Source: VRUE01 sp036276735 (GTDB taxonomy: Bacteria > Actinomycetota > Thermoleophilia > Solirubrobacterales > 70-9). From it: a DNA stretch of 64,000 nt. The notes under the pieces are model-generated. The model searched no databases, was not told where the DNA came from, and was given only the letters and a program-made list of their open reading frames with translations. How positions within the stretch are numbered: position 1 is the stretch's first letter; each line of letters opens with the position of its first letter. Position numbers and translations under genes: made by a program. The stretch is taken from positions 11,919 to 75,918 of the forward strand of contig DASUOH010000046.1 in NCBI GenBank assembly GCA_036276735.1. Reading direction: 5' to 3'. Positions 1-6,794 of this stretch are shown here, one piece after another.

Positions 1-540
1 GCGAAAGACCACCGCTGGTACGAGCTCTGCCGCGAGACCGCGGCCTGCCTTGCCCGCGAGGACTTCACGGTGATCACCGGCGGCGGCCCCGGCCTGATGG
101 AGGCGGCGAACCGCGGCGCGGACGACGCCGGCGGCCTCTCGGTCGGGCTGACGATCGAGCTGCCGCACGAGCAGGTCACCAACCGCTTCGTCAACCGCCA
201 GGTCGACTTCCACTACTTCTTCGCCCGCAAGCTCTGCTTCGTCCGCTACGCGCGCGCCTTTGTCATCTTCCCCGGCGGCTTCGGCACGCTCGACGAGCTG
301 TTCGAGAGCCTGACCCTGATCCAGACCGACCGCATCCAGCACTTCCCGACGATCCTCGTCGACTCCGAGTTCTGGGGGCCGCTGCTCGACTGGGTCGACG
401 ACCGCCTCGACGACGGCGGCCTGATCTCCCGCGAGGACATGAGCCTGCTGGTCACCGCCGACACGACCGAGGAGATCTGCGGCTTCGTGCGGCAGGCGAA
501 GGAGGCGCAGCGCGGCCTCAGTCGCGAACCGAGCGGCTGA
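1..540 (+). CDS. LOG family protein (TIGR00730-like), 5' partial
   Basis: The reading frame is open from base 1, so the N-terminus lies outside the window. The visible 179 residues carry both signature motifs of the LOG/lysine-decarboxylase-like Rossmann family, GGGPGLMEA near residue 27 and PGGFGTLDE near residue 89. Family members hydrolyse cytokinin-type nucleoside monophosphates or are uncharacterised nucleotide hydrolases; the exact substrate cannot be read from the sequence. The stop codon abuts the stop of the convergent alcohol dehydrogenase gene with no spacer. Confidence 0.88.
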   Translation, partial: AKDHRWYELCRETAACLAREDFTVITGGGPGLMEAANRGADDAGGLSVGLTIELPHEQVTNRFVNRQVDFHYFFARKLCFVRYARAFVIFPGGFGTLDELFESLTLIQTDRIQHFPTILVDSEFWGPLLDWVDDRLDDGGLISREDMSLLVTADTTEEICGFVRQAKEAQRGLSREPSG

Positions 541-1719
541 TCAGGGCTTCAAGACGACCTTCACGCACTCGTCTTCCTTGTGCTTGAAGGTCTCGTAGCC
601 CTCGGAGGCCTGGTCGAGCCCCATCTCGTGGCTGACGACGAAGCTGGGGTCGATCTCGCCGCGTTCGATCCGCTCCAGCAGCGGCCGCATGTACTTGTGG
701 ACGTGGCACTGGCCGGCCCTGATGGTCAGGCCACGGTTGATCACCGCGCCCATCGGGAACTTGTCGAGGAAGCCGCCGTAGACGCCGACCACCGAGACGA
801 CGCCGGCGTTGCGGCAGGCCATGATCGCCTCGCGCAGGGCGTGCGGGCGCTCGGTCTCCATGCGGGTCGCCTGCTTGACCCGGTCGTAGGCGTGGACCAT
901 GCCGTGGGCGTGGTGCGCCTCGAGGCCGACCGCGTCGATGCAGGCGTCGGGGCCGCGGCCGCCGGTCATCTCCTTCAGCTCCTCGACCACGTCTGGGCGG
1001 TCTTCGTAGTTGATGACGTCGGTCGCGCCGGCGCCGGTCAGCGCCTTCTGGAGGCGGTAGTCGAAGCGGTCGATGACGACGATCCGCTCGGCGCCGAGCA
1101 TGCGGGCGCTCGCCGCGGCGAAGAGGCCGACCGGGCCGGCGCCCCAAACGGCGACGATGTCGCCGGCTTCGATGTCGCACATCTCGGCGCCCATGTAGCC
1201 GGTGGGGAGCACGTCGGAGAGGAAAAGGACGACCTCGTCGGGCAGGTCGCTCTCGATCTTCAGCGGCCCGACGTCGGCGAAGGGCACCCGCGCCGCCTCG
1301 GCCTGGCCGCCGGGGTAGCCGCCGAGGATGTGGGAGTAGCCGAAGACGCCGGAGATCGAGTGGCCCCAGAGCTTCTCGGCGCGGCCGGCGTTGGGGTTGG
1401 AGTTCTCGCAGGCGGCGTAGAGCTGCGCCTGGCAGGCGTTGCAGGCACCGCAGGCGATCGGGAAGGGCACGACCACCCGGTCGCCCGGCTTGAGGTTCTC
1501 GACGCCGGCGCCGACGTCGGTCACCTGGCCCATGAACTCGTGCCCGAAGATGTCGCCCTTCTTGACCATCGGCACGTAGCCGTCGTAGAGGTGGAGGTCT
1601 GAGCCGCAGATCGCGCTCGAGCTGATCTGGACGATCGCGTCGCGCGAGTTGAGGATCTTCGGGTCGGGGACCTGCTGGACCTCGACGCTGTTGCGCCCTG
1701 AGTAGACGGTGGCCTTCAC
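541..1719 (-). CDS. Zinc-dependent alcohol dehydrogenase (formaldehyde dehydrogenase-like MDR)
   Basis: A 392-residue medium-chain dehydrogenase. It has the catalytic zinc region (CGSDLHLYDG, then GHEFMGQV), a structural-zinc-type cysteine cluster (CGACNACQ and a later Cys) and the Rossmann motif GAGPVGLFAA. It resembles glutathione-independent formaldehyde or threonine-type dehydrogenases, so NAD(P)-linked oxidation of an alcohol or aldehyde is expected. The frame continues upstream, but the GTG at 1719 is preferred: it follows GGAGGA closely and overlaps the TGA of the upstream SRPBCC gene as GTGA, implying translational coupling. The upstream extension overlaps that gene in another frame and has no family similarity. 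Confidence 0.88.
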   Translation of the reverse strand: MKATVYSGRNSVEVQQVPDPKILNSRDAIVQISSSAICGSDLHLYDGYVPMVKKGDIFGHEFMGQVTDVGAGVENLKPGDRVVVPFPIACGACNACQAQLYAACENSNPNAGRAEKLWGHSISGVFGYSHILGGYPGGQAEAARVPFADVGPLKIESDLPDEVVLFLSDVLPTGYMGAEMCDIEAGDIVAVWGAGPVGLFAAASARMLGAERIVVIDRFDYRLQKALTGAGATDVINYEDRPDVVEELKEMTGGRGPDACIDAVGLEAHHAHGMVHAYDRVKQATRMETERPHALREAIMACRNAGVVSVVGVYGGFLDKFPMGAVINRGLTIRAGQCHVHKYMRPLLERIERGEIDPSFVVSHEMGLDQASEGYETFKHKEDECVKVVLKP

Positions 1720-2642
1720 GATCCGTCCTCCGGTAGCGGCTGGCCGGGCCGCTGCTTGAGGTGACGGTGGGCCGTCGAGCCCTCGGGGCTGCCCTCGCTT
1801 CGCACTACGAAGCCGGTCTCCATCACCTGCTTGAAGCGACGCAGGTCGTCCTTGGCCTGCTGCGTCGGCTCCTCGCCGAAGAGCTTGGCGACCGCCTCGC
1901 CGAGCCGGCCGCCGGGGGCGCCGTAGTCGAACTCGACGTGGACCTCGGTGCCCTGGTTGCGGGGCGCGTCGACGAAGCGCACCGCGCCCGAGTTCTGGAC
2001 GTCGGAGCCCTCGACGGCGCGCCAGACGAGCGTTTCGTCGGGGCGGTCTTCGACCACCTCGGCGTCCCACTCGACCCTGGCGCCGGCCGGAGCCTTCACC
2101 TTCCAGTGGCTGCGGCCGTTGCCGTTGCCCTCCACCGACTCGACGTGCGCCATGAAGCTGGGCAGGTTCTCGAGGTCGCGCCAGAAGCTGTAGACCTCCT
2201 CGCGCGGCTTGCGCACGGTGATCGCGGCCTTGACGTGCATCGCTTCCTCCTCGGTCGGTTGCTCGGGGCCGCGGCCGGCGCGCCGGGCGGCGAGGACGTC
2301 GAGCGCGGCGATGCCGGCGACGTTGGCGATCGCGCCGACCAGCCGCGGCGTGCTGTCCCGCTTCTCGCGCCAGGCGAAGCCGAGCAGGGTCAGGTCCTTG
2401 GCGTCGCCGGCGACGCGCATCCAGAGAGCCCGCTTGGGATTCGGTCGCTCCGCCTCGATCGCGGCGAAGGCGACCAGCTCACGCACGCCGACGATCCGCT
2501 GCCAGAGCCGGCTGGTCGCGTCGTCGCGAATGCCGGCCAGGCGGTTGACGTGTTGCGGAGCGGCGAGCTGCGCGATCCCCAGGCCGATGCTGAAGGTGCT
2601 GAGGAAGCGGCTGAGGGGCTCGGCGTTGCGTTCGGTCCGCAC
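1716..2642 (-). CDS. SRPBCC (polyketide cyclase/dehydrase-like) membrane-associated protein
   Basis: 308 residues from a GTG start. The first ~130 residues are Ala/Leu-rich with hydrophobic stretches (FSIGLGIAQLAAP, LVGAIANVAGIAALDVLAA) and probably lie in or on the membrane. Residues ~135-285 form a SRPBCC/cyclase-dehydrase domain (VRKPREEVYSFWRDLENLP, VEWDAEVVEDRPDE, GTEVHVEFDYGAPGG). Such proteins bind hydrophobic ligands; no enzymatic activity can be assigned. It is the first gene of a two-gene unit with the downstream Zn dehydrogenase, overlapping it by 4 bp. Confidence 0.8.
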   Translation of the reverse strand: MRTERNAEPLSRFLSTFSIGLGIAQLAAPQHVNRLAGIRDDATSRLWQRIVGVRELVAFAAIEAERPNPKRALWMRVAGDAKDLTLLGFAWREKRDSTPRLVGAIANVAGIAALDVLAARRAGRGPEQPTEEEAMHVKAAITVRKPREEVYSFWRDLENLPSFMAHVESVEGNGNGRSHWKVKAPAGARVEWDAEVVEDRPDETLVWRAVEGSDVQNSGAVRFVDAPRNQGTEVHVEFDYGAPGGRLGEAVAKLFGEEPTQQAKDDLRRFKQVMETGFVVRSEGSPEGSTAHRHLKQRPGQPLPEDGS

Positions 2643-2700
2643 CTCTGACGATTGCCCGCAGATCTTGAAGCGAAACCCGGCTCTCGTGTGGGTCCCGTCC

Positions 2701-2706
2701 TATGCT
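2701..2706 (+). promoter_or_regulatory. Predicted -10 element of nfo (leaderless)
   Basis: TATGCT lies 6 nt upstream of the nfo ATG and no Shine-Dalgarno sequence is present. This matches the TANNNT-N6-start pattern seen at many other genes in the window. Confidence 0.5.
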
Positions 2707-2712
2707 GCGGCG

Positions 2713-3492
2713 ATGGACGCGGCGCGGACGGTTGGGGCACACGTCGGGCCCGAGCGACCGCTCGCCGCGGCGGAGGCGCTCGGCGCCGACTGCGTCCAGA
2801 TCTTCCTCTCAAACCCGCAGGACTGGCGCAAGCCCGAGCCGCGCGACGATGCCGAGCAGCTGCGCAGCTCACCCGTGCCGCTCTACGTCCACGCTCCCTA
2901 CCTGGTCAACGTCTGCTCGCCGCGCTCCAACGTCCGCTACGGCTCACGCAAGATCCTCCAGCAGACCTGTGAGGCGGCCGCCGAGGTCGGCGCGGCGGCG
3001 GTGATCGTCCACGGCGGCCACGCCGAGGACGGCGTCGCAGAGGGCTTCGGCCGCTGGGGGCGCACCCTGGAGATGCTCGACTCCGAGGTTCCCGTCTACA
3101 TAGAGAACACGGCCGGCGGCGAGAACGCCGTGGCGCGGCGCTTCGACGACCTGGCGCGCCTCTGGGAGGCGGTCGCCGGGAAGGAGTCGGGGGTCGAGCT
3201 GGGCTTCTGCTTCGACACCTGTCACGCCCACGCGGCTGGGGAGGACCCCGGTGACGTGGTCGACCGGGCCCGTTCGATCTGCGGTCGGATCGACCTGCTG
3301 CACGCCAACGACTCCCGGGACCCGGCGGGGACCGGTGCCGATCGCCACGCCAACCTCGGCCGCGGCCAGATCGACCCCGAGGCGCTGCGGGCGATGATCG
3401 CGAGCTGCGGCGGTCCAGTCGTTTGCGAGACGCCGGGCGATGCCGATGACATGCGCGCAGACCTCGAGTTCGTGCGGGCGGCGCTCCGATGA
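2713..3492 (+). CDS. nfo: Deoxyribonuclease IV (AP endonuclease, Nfo family)
   Basis: 259-residue TIM-barrel endonuclease of the Nfo family, cleaving 5' to abasic sites in base excision repair. Conserved family blocks are GAHVG at the N-terminus, the metal-ligand segments YVHAPYLVNV, IVHGGHAEDG, IENTAGGEN, FCFDTCHAHAAG, LHANDSRDPAGTGADRHANLG and VCETPG. The ATG at 2713 gives the normal family N-terminus; a longer frame exists upstream but has no family similarity. Its stop overlaps the next start as ATGA, so nfo and the FAH-family gene are probably co-translated. Confidence 0.92.
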   Translation: MDAARTVGAHVGPERPLAAAEALGADCVQIFLSNPQDWRKPEPRDDAEQLRSSPVPLYVHAPYLVNVCSPRSNVRYGSRKILQQTCEAAAEVGAAAVIVHGGHAEDGVAEGFGRWGRTLEMLDSEVPVYIENTAGGENAVARRFDDLARLWEAVAGKESGVELGFCFDTCHAHAAGEDPGDVVDRARSICGRIDLLHANDSRDPAGTGADRHANLGRGQIDPEALRAMIASCGGPVVCETPGDADDMRADLEFVRAALR

Positions 3493-4364
3493 AGCTGTGC
3501 CGCTTCAGCGCCGCCGGGGGCCCTGCCGCGCTGGGGGTTGTCGTGGGCGACGAGATCGCCGACCTCTCTGCCTCGGGACTGGCCGCGGAACCGGCAAACG
3601 CTCTCGATCAGGCCGGCCGCGAGCGACTCGCGGTGCTAGCCGCCGAGGCGCCGCGCTTGCCGCAGGGCGACGTGCGCCTGCTCGCTCCGGCGACGCCGCG
3701 CAAGTACCTGGCGATCGCGCTCAACTACGCCGAGCACGTCGCCGAGCTGGGCATGGAGCCACCGGAGGTGCCGACCTTCTTCAACAAGCAGGTGACGTGC
3801 GTGGTCGGCCCCGGCGCCGACGTCCACATGCCGCGAGTCTCCACCTTCCTCGACTACGAGGCGGAGCTGGCTGTCGTGATCGGCCGCCGCTGCCGGCACG
3901 TCTCCCCGCAGGACGCGCCCAACGTCATCGCCGGCTACACCTGCGCCAACGACCTCAGCGTCCGCGACTGGCAGGGCAGGGCCAAGACGATGACGATCGG
4001 CAAGTCCTTCGACACCCACGGACCGCTCGGGCCCTGGTTGGTCACCGAAGACGAGCTCGGCGACGCGCACGACCTGCGGATCCGCGGCTACCTCAACGAC
4101 GAGCTCCGCCAGGACTCGAGCACGTCGGAGATGGTCTTCGACTGCTTCGAACAGGTCTCACACCTCTCGGAGGCGTTCACGCTGGAGCCCGGCGACGTGA
4201 TCGCCACCGGCACCCCCTCCGGCGTTGCCATCGGTCGCCAGCCGATCCGCGACCACCTGCTCAAGGTCGGCGACACCTTCCGCGTCGAGATCGAGGGGAT
4301 CGGCACGCTCTCGAACACGGTCGTGGAGGAGCCAGAGGGGTTCGTGGCGACTGCCTCGGGCTAG
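3489..4364 (+). CDS. Fumarylacetoacetate hydrolase (FAH) family protein
   Basis: 291 residues. An N-terminal cap-like segment (MKLCRFSAAGG) is followed by the FAH catalytic fold with its metal-binding acidic residues: the DYEAELAVVIG segment (Glu-x-Glu type), NDLSVRDWQ, and the C-terminal GDVIATGTPSGV. Members hydrolyse or decarboxylate diketo acids in aromatic or sugar-acid catabolism; the substrate is unclear here. It starts inside the nfo stop codon. Confidence 0.88.
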   Translation: MKLCRFSAAGGPAALGVVVGDEIADLSASGLAAEPANALDQAGRERLAVLAAEAPRLPQGDVRLLAPATPRKYLAIALNYAEHVAELGMEPPEVPTFFNKQVTCVVGPGADVHMPRVSTFLDYEAELAVVIGRRCRHVSPQDAPNVIAGYTCANDLSVRDWQGRAKTMTIGKSFDTHGPLGPWLVTEDELGDAHDLRIRGYLNDELRQDSSTSEMVFDCFEQVSHLSEAFTLEPGDVIATGTPSGVAIGRQPIRDHLLKVGDTFRVEIEGIGTLSNTVVEEPEGFVATASG

Positions 4365-4389
4365 GGCGGCTCCCGTCCGCGAGCTGCCC

Positions 4390-4395
4390 TAATTT
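4390..4395 (+). promoter_or_regulatory. Predicted -10 element (leaderless)
   Basis: TAATTT sits 6 nt before the GTG at 4402 with no ribosome binding site between, fitting the leaderless pattern. Confidence 0.45.
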
Positions 4396-4401
4396 GGGCT
4401 C

Positions 4402-5577
4402 GTGTCGCAATCGAGCGCCGAGCAGAGAGCGGTCTTCCTTTTCTCGTCCAACAGCGAGCCGCTGTACGCGCAGAACGTCCTCGAGATCCTCGCGACTCCG
4501 CCCGGCGCGGTCAAGCAGTGGCGCTATGCCGAGAAATGGGTCAGTCCGGAGTTCGCGGAGGCGGTTCGCACCAATCAGATCGTCGGCTTGCCGGTCCTGC
4601 TTCATTTCTCGCTTCAACAGCGCGCGCAGCTGCACGAGCCGGTGTTCCTGCCGATCCGGACCGGCACGGTCAAGGGGGCCGAAACCGTCGGCAACGGCTT
4701 CTTCGTCATCCGCGTGCGGTTGGAGGACGACGCCGGCTTGCGGGCGACCGACGCCGGCACAGGCACCGGCGAGCCGGCGGACGGTGGTGCCGCCGCGTAC
4801 AAGGCGTTCATCGCCGAGCTTGGCGTACCCCACCCGTACAAGGTCTCGGCGAGCATCGGGCCGATCCTTCCGCCAGAGAAACGTCACACGACGGGCGGCC
4901 GGGAGAGCGGCCTGTTCGAGAACAACGTCGCCTGGCTCGCGAAGACGGAGACGTTCCGGGCGGCCCGCTTCTTCCGGTTCTACCGCTTGGTCGAACACGG
5001 TGGCAGAGAGGAGATCGCCCCAGACGAGGAGGGCTCCTTCTGCCTGCGAGCCGGCCGTACCTACGAGCTGGAGCTGTTCCTCTTCCAGCCGGAGCGGGTC
5101 GAGCGGGAAACGCGTTTCGAAATCTTCTCCGACGAAGTCTCGGTCTCCGTCATCGGTCGACGCAGCTTTGATGTCGCGTCCAGATACGACCTCGTGCGCG
5201 TACCGCTGGCGGTAAGCCTGCCGACTGACGTCAGCGGGCTGAAGACCTTTCTCACCGTTGCCCCCGAAGTGGGAGCGCAGGGACCGAAGCTGGAGCTGCC
5301 GCTCGAAGTGCGCGCCAGCAAGTCGGACCGGGCGGTGACCGTCGGTGGCTCGGCCCTGACGCTGCTCTTCCTGGCGGCCCAGGCACTGGTCACCGGCGCG
5401 GGAGCGAAGGTCGGGCTGCTTGTCGCGGCCGTGCTCCTGGGCACGTTCCTTGCCTGGCGAAACCGGCCCATCGGGCCCTTGGCGGGAGGGATGCGGCCGG
5501 CTCCCACCCCCTACCCCCCGGCGCCGGACCCGGCTGTTCCTGGCCACAAGGGGCAGCCTGCTTCACATATCGCTTAA
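4402..5577 (+). CDS. Unrecognised protein with C-terminal membrane anchor
   Basis: 391 residues from a GTG start. I do not recognise the family. Residues ~1-310 look like a soluble alpha/beta then beta-rich region (AVFLFSSNSEPLYAQNVLEI near the start; ELELFLFQPERV and FEIFSDEVSVSVIG later). Two hydrophobic segments follow (LTLLFLAAQALVTGAGA and VGLLVAAVLLGTFLAW, residues ~320-360) and then a Pro-rich tail. This places it at the inner membrane, most likely with the large domain in the cytoplasm since no signal peptide is seen. It converges on the DruA-like gene with a 4-bp overlap of stops and borders the kinase-ATPase genes, so a role in the same defence island is possible but unproven. Confidence 0.6.
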   Translation: MSQSSAEQRAVFLFSSNSEPLYAQNVLEILATPPGAVKQWRYAEKWVSPEFAEAVRTNQIVGLPVLLHFSLQQRAQLHEPVFLPIRTGTVKGAETVGNGFFVIRVRLEDDAGLRATDAGTGTGEPADGGAAAYKAFIAELGVPHPYKVSASIGPILPPEKRHTTGGRESGLFENNVAWLAKTETFRAARFFRFYRLVEHGGREEIAPDEEGSFCLRAGRTYELELFLFQPERVERETRFEIFSDEVSVSVIGRRSFDVASRYDLVRVPLAVSLPTDVSGLKTFLTVAPEVGAQGPKLELPLEVRASKSDRAVTVGGSALTLLFLAAQALVTGAGAKVGLLVAAVLLGTFLAWRNRPIGPLAGGMRPAPTPYPPAPDPAVPGHKGQPASHIA

Positions 5578-6716
5578 CGCGGCCAGAGCCGCCACGCCGC
5601 CCGCTTGAAGCGCCGATAATCGTGCTTGCGCTCAGCGCGTGGCAGGAGCCAGCGCGAGCGCCAGTAGTCGGCCAGCTCATCGGCCGGTACGGTGCGGAGG
5701 CGTGCCGGCTCACCGCTCGCCAGCGCCTGACGGGCATTGACAGCCAGCGGGAACACGAAGACCTCCCGGCGGACGCCGTGGTAGAGCAGCGCGTCGCTCA
5801 GGCCCAGGTGCACCAACGCCTTCTTCACGACCTCTCGTCTGTTGCGGAAGCCGGATCCCCAGCGCGCGTGCTTCGCGGTTGGCGTGCAATGGACTTTGGC
5901 GTAGGCGAACAGCCCGTCGTAGAGGCCGTTGGCGAACTGAAAATCGCCGGAGCCGCCGGTGAAGCCGACGCTGGTGGCGACAGGGCGGTCCCCCACGCGC
6001 AGCCGGTTGTAGATCGACGACCTGCCCAGAGCCGACGTCGTCGTCAGCAGCGCCAGCGGCTCACCGTGGTTGCGTTCGGAGATCCGCGTCGTCCGTCCTC
6101 CGTATACCTGCCCGTACGTCTGCTGCACCTCGGCGGAGGTCGTCAGCATCGCGACCAGCTTGCCGGCGAGGAGTTCGCGGTACGGCGGGACGGCACCGAG
6201 GACGAACGCGTCCATTATCCGCTGCAGTCGCGCTCGCTTGGCGTCGGCGTCCCATCCGATCCACCGATCGCGGCTTGCCAGCGCGTAGACCGGATCCGCG
6301 AGACCGATGATTCCGATCAGCATGCCGTTGGACTCGTCGGTCACGACGAAGCGCAGCCGTCGGCCGTAGCCGGCCGAGGTGGGGATCGACCAGTGCAGGC
6401 GGGTCCAGCGGAAGAGCATCTCCTCCTCTGAGCCTCGCTGCACCGGAGAGACGCGAGGTCGGATTCGTGCCGCAACGACGTCCTCGCCGTTGGCGATCCG
6501 GGTGATGAGCCGATCCTCGTGACGGGCCAGGCCGGCGCGCGACCGCTCGCGCTGATGGGCGACCGCGTCGGCGTGAAGCGAGCGTAACGCGGCCTTCGAC
6601 GTGTCGGGGGGCGGCTTGATGACGCCGTCCTCGACGACAAAGCCCTGAGCCCTGAGGCTCTCGACGACGGCCTTGCGCATGCGCTCGGGACTTTCGATCA
6701 GCCGGTCGTCGAGCAC
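5574..6716 (-). CDS. DruA-like DUF4338 protein (Druantia-associated family)
   Basis: 380 residues from a GTG start. The central block matches the DUF4338/DruA family: GYGRRLRFVV, IGIIGLADPVYALASRDRWI, IMDAFVLGAVPPYRELLAGK, a middle GRSSIYNRL and a C-terminal HLGLSDALLYHGVRREVFVF. DruA is a component of Druantia anti-phage systems, but solitary DUF4338 proteins also occur in mobile elements. No DruE-type giant helicase is present in the window, so this is not a complete known Druantia locus. It is divergent from the kinase-ATPase gene, 78 bp apart. A TAGCCT hexamer 6 nt before the GTG fits a leaderless start. Confidence 0.75.
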   Translation of the reverse strand: MLDDRLIESPERMRKAVVESLRAQGFVVEDGVIKPPPDTSKAALRSLHADAVAHQRERSRAGLARHEDRLITRIANGEDVVAARIRPRVSPVQRGSEEEMLFRWTRLHWSIPTSAGYGRRLRFVVTDESNGMLIGIIGLADPVYALASRDRWIGWDADAKRARLQRIMDAFVLGAVPPYRELLAGKLVAMLTTSAEVQQTYGQVYGGRTTRISERNHGEPLALLTTTSALGRSSIYNRLRVGDRPVATSVGFTGGSGDFQFANGLYDGLFAYAKVHCTPTAKHARWGSGFRNRREVVKKALVHLGLSDALLYHGVRREVFVFPLAVNARQALASGEPARLRTVPADELADYWRSRWLLPRAERKHDYRRFKRAAWRLWPR

Positions 6717-6722
6717 CGCGCC

Positions 6723-6728
6723 AGGCTA
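6723..6728 (-). promoter_or_regulatory. Predicted -10 element of the DruA-like gene (leaderless)
   Basis: On the minus strand TAGCCT is followed by 6 nt and the GTG start codon, with no ribosome binding site. Confidence 0.5.
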
Positions 6729-6794
6729 TCAGCGGTTCTCGGCCTGCCCCGCCGGTTTGCTCCGGACCGCCGACTACTCTGGCTCGCCTGTCCA

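Noticed and set aside
518..2070. Long open frames extending past the alcohol dehydrogenase start or antisense to it
   Set aside because: The GTG at 1719 with its own GGAGGA and the 4-bp overlap with the SRPBCC stop mark the true start. The extra residues are Arg/Ala-rich shadow translation typical of GC-rich genes.
5574..6716. Calling this locus a complete Druantia system
   Set aside because: Only a DruA-like DUF4338 protein is present; no DruE helicase or other Dru genes are seen in the window.
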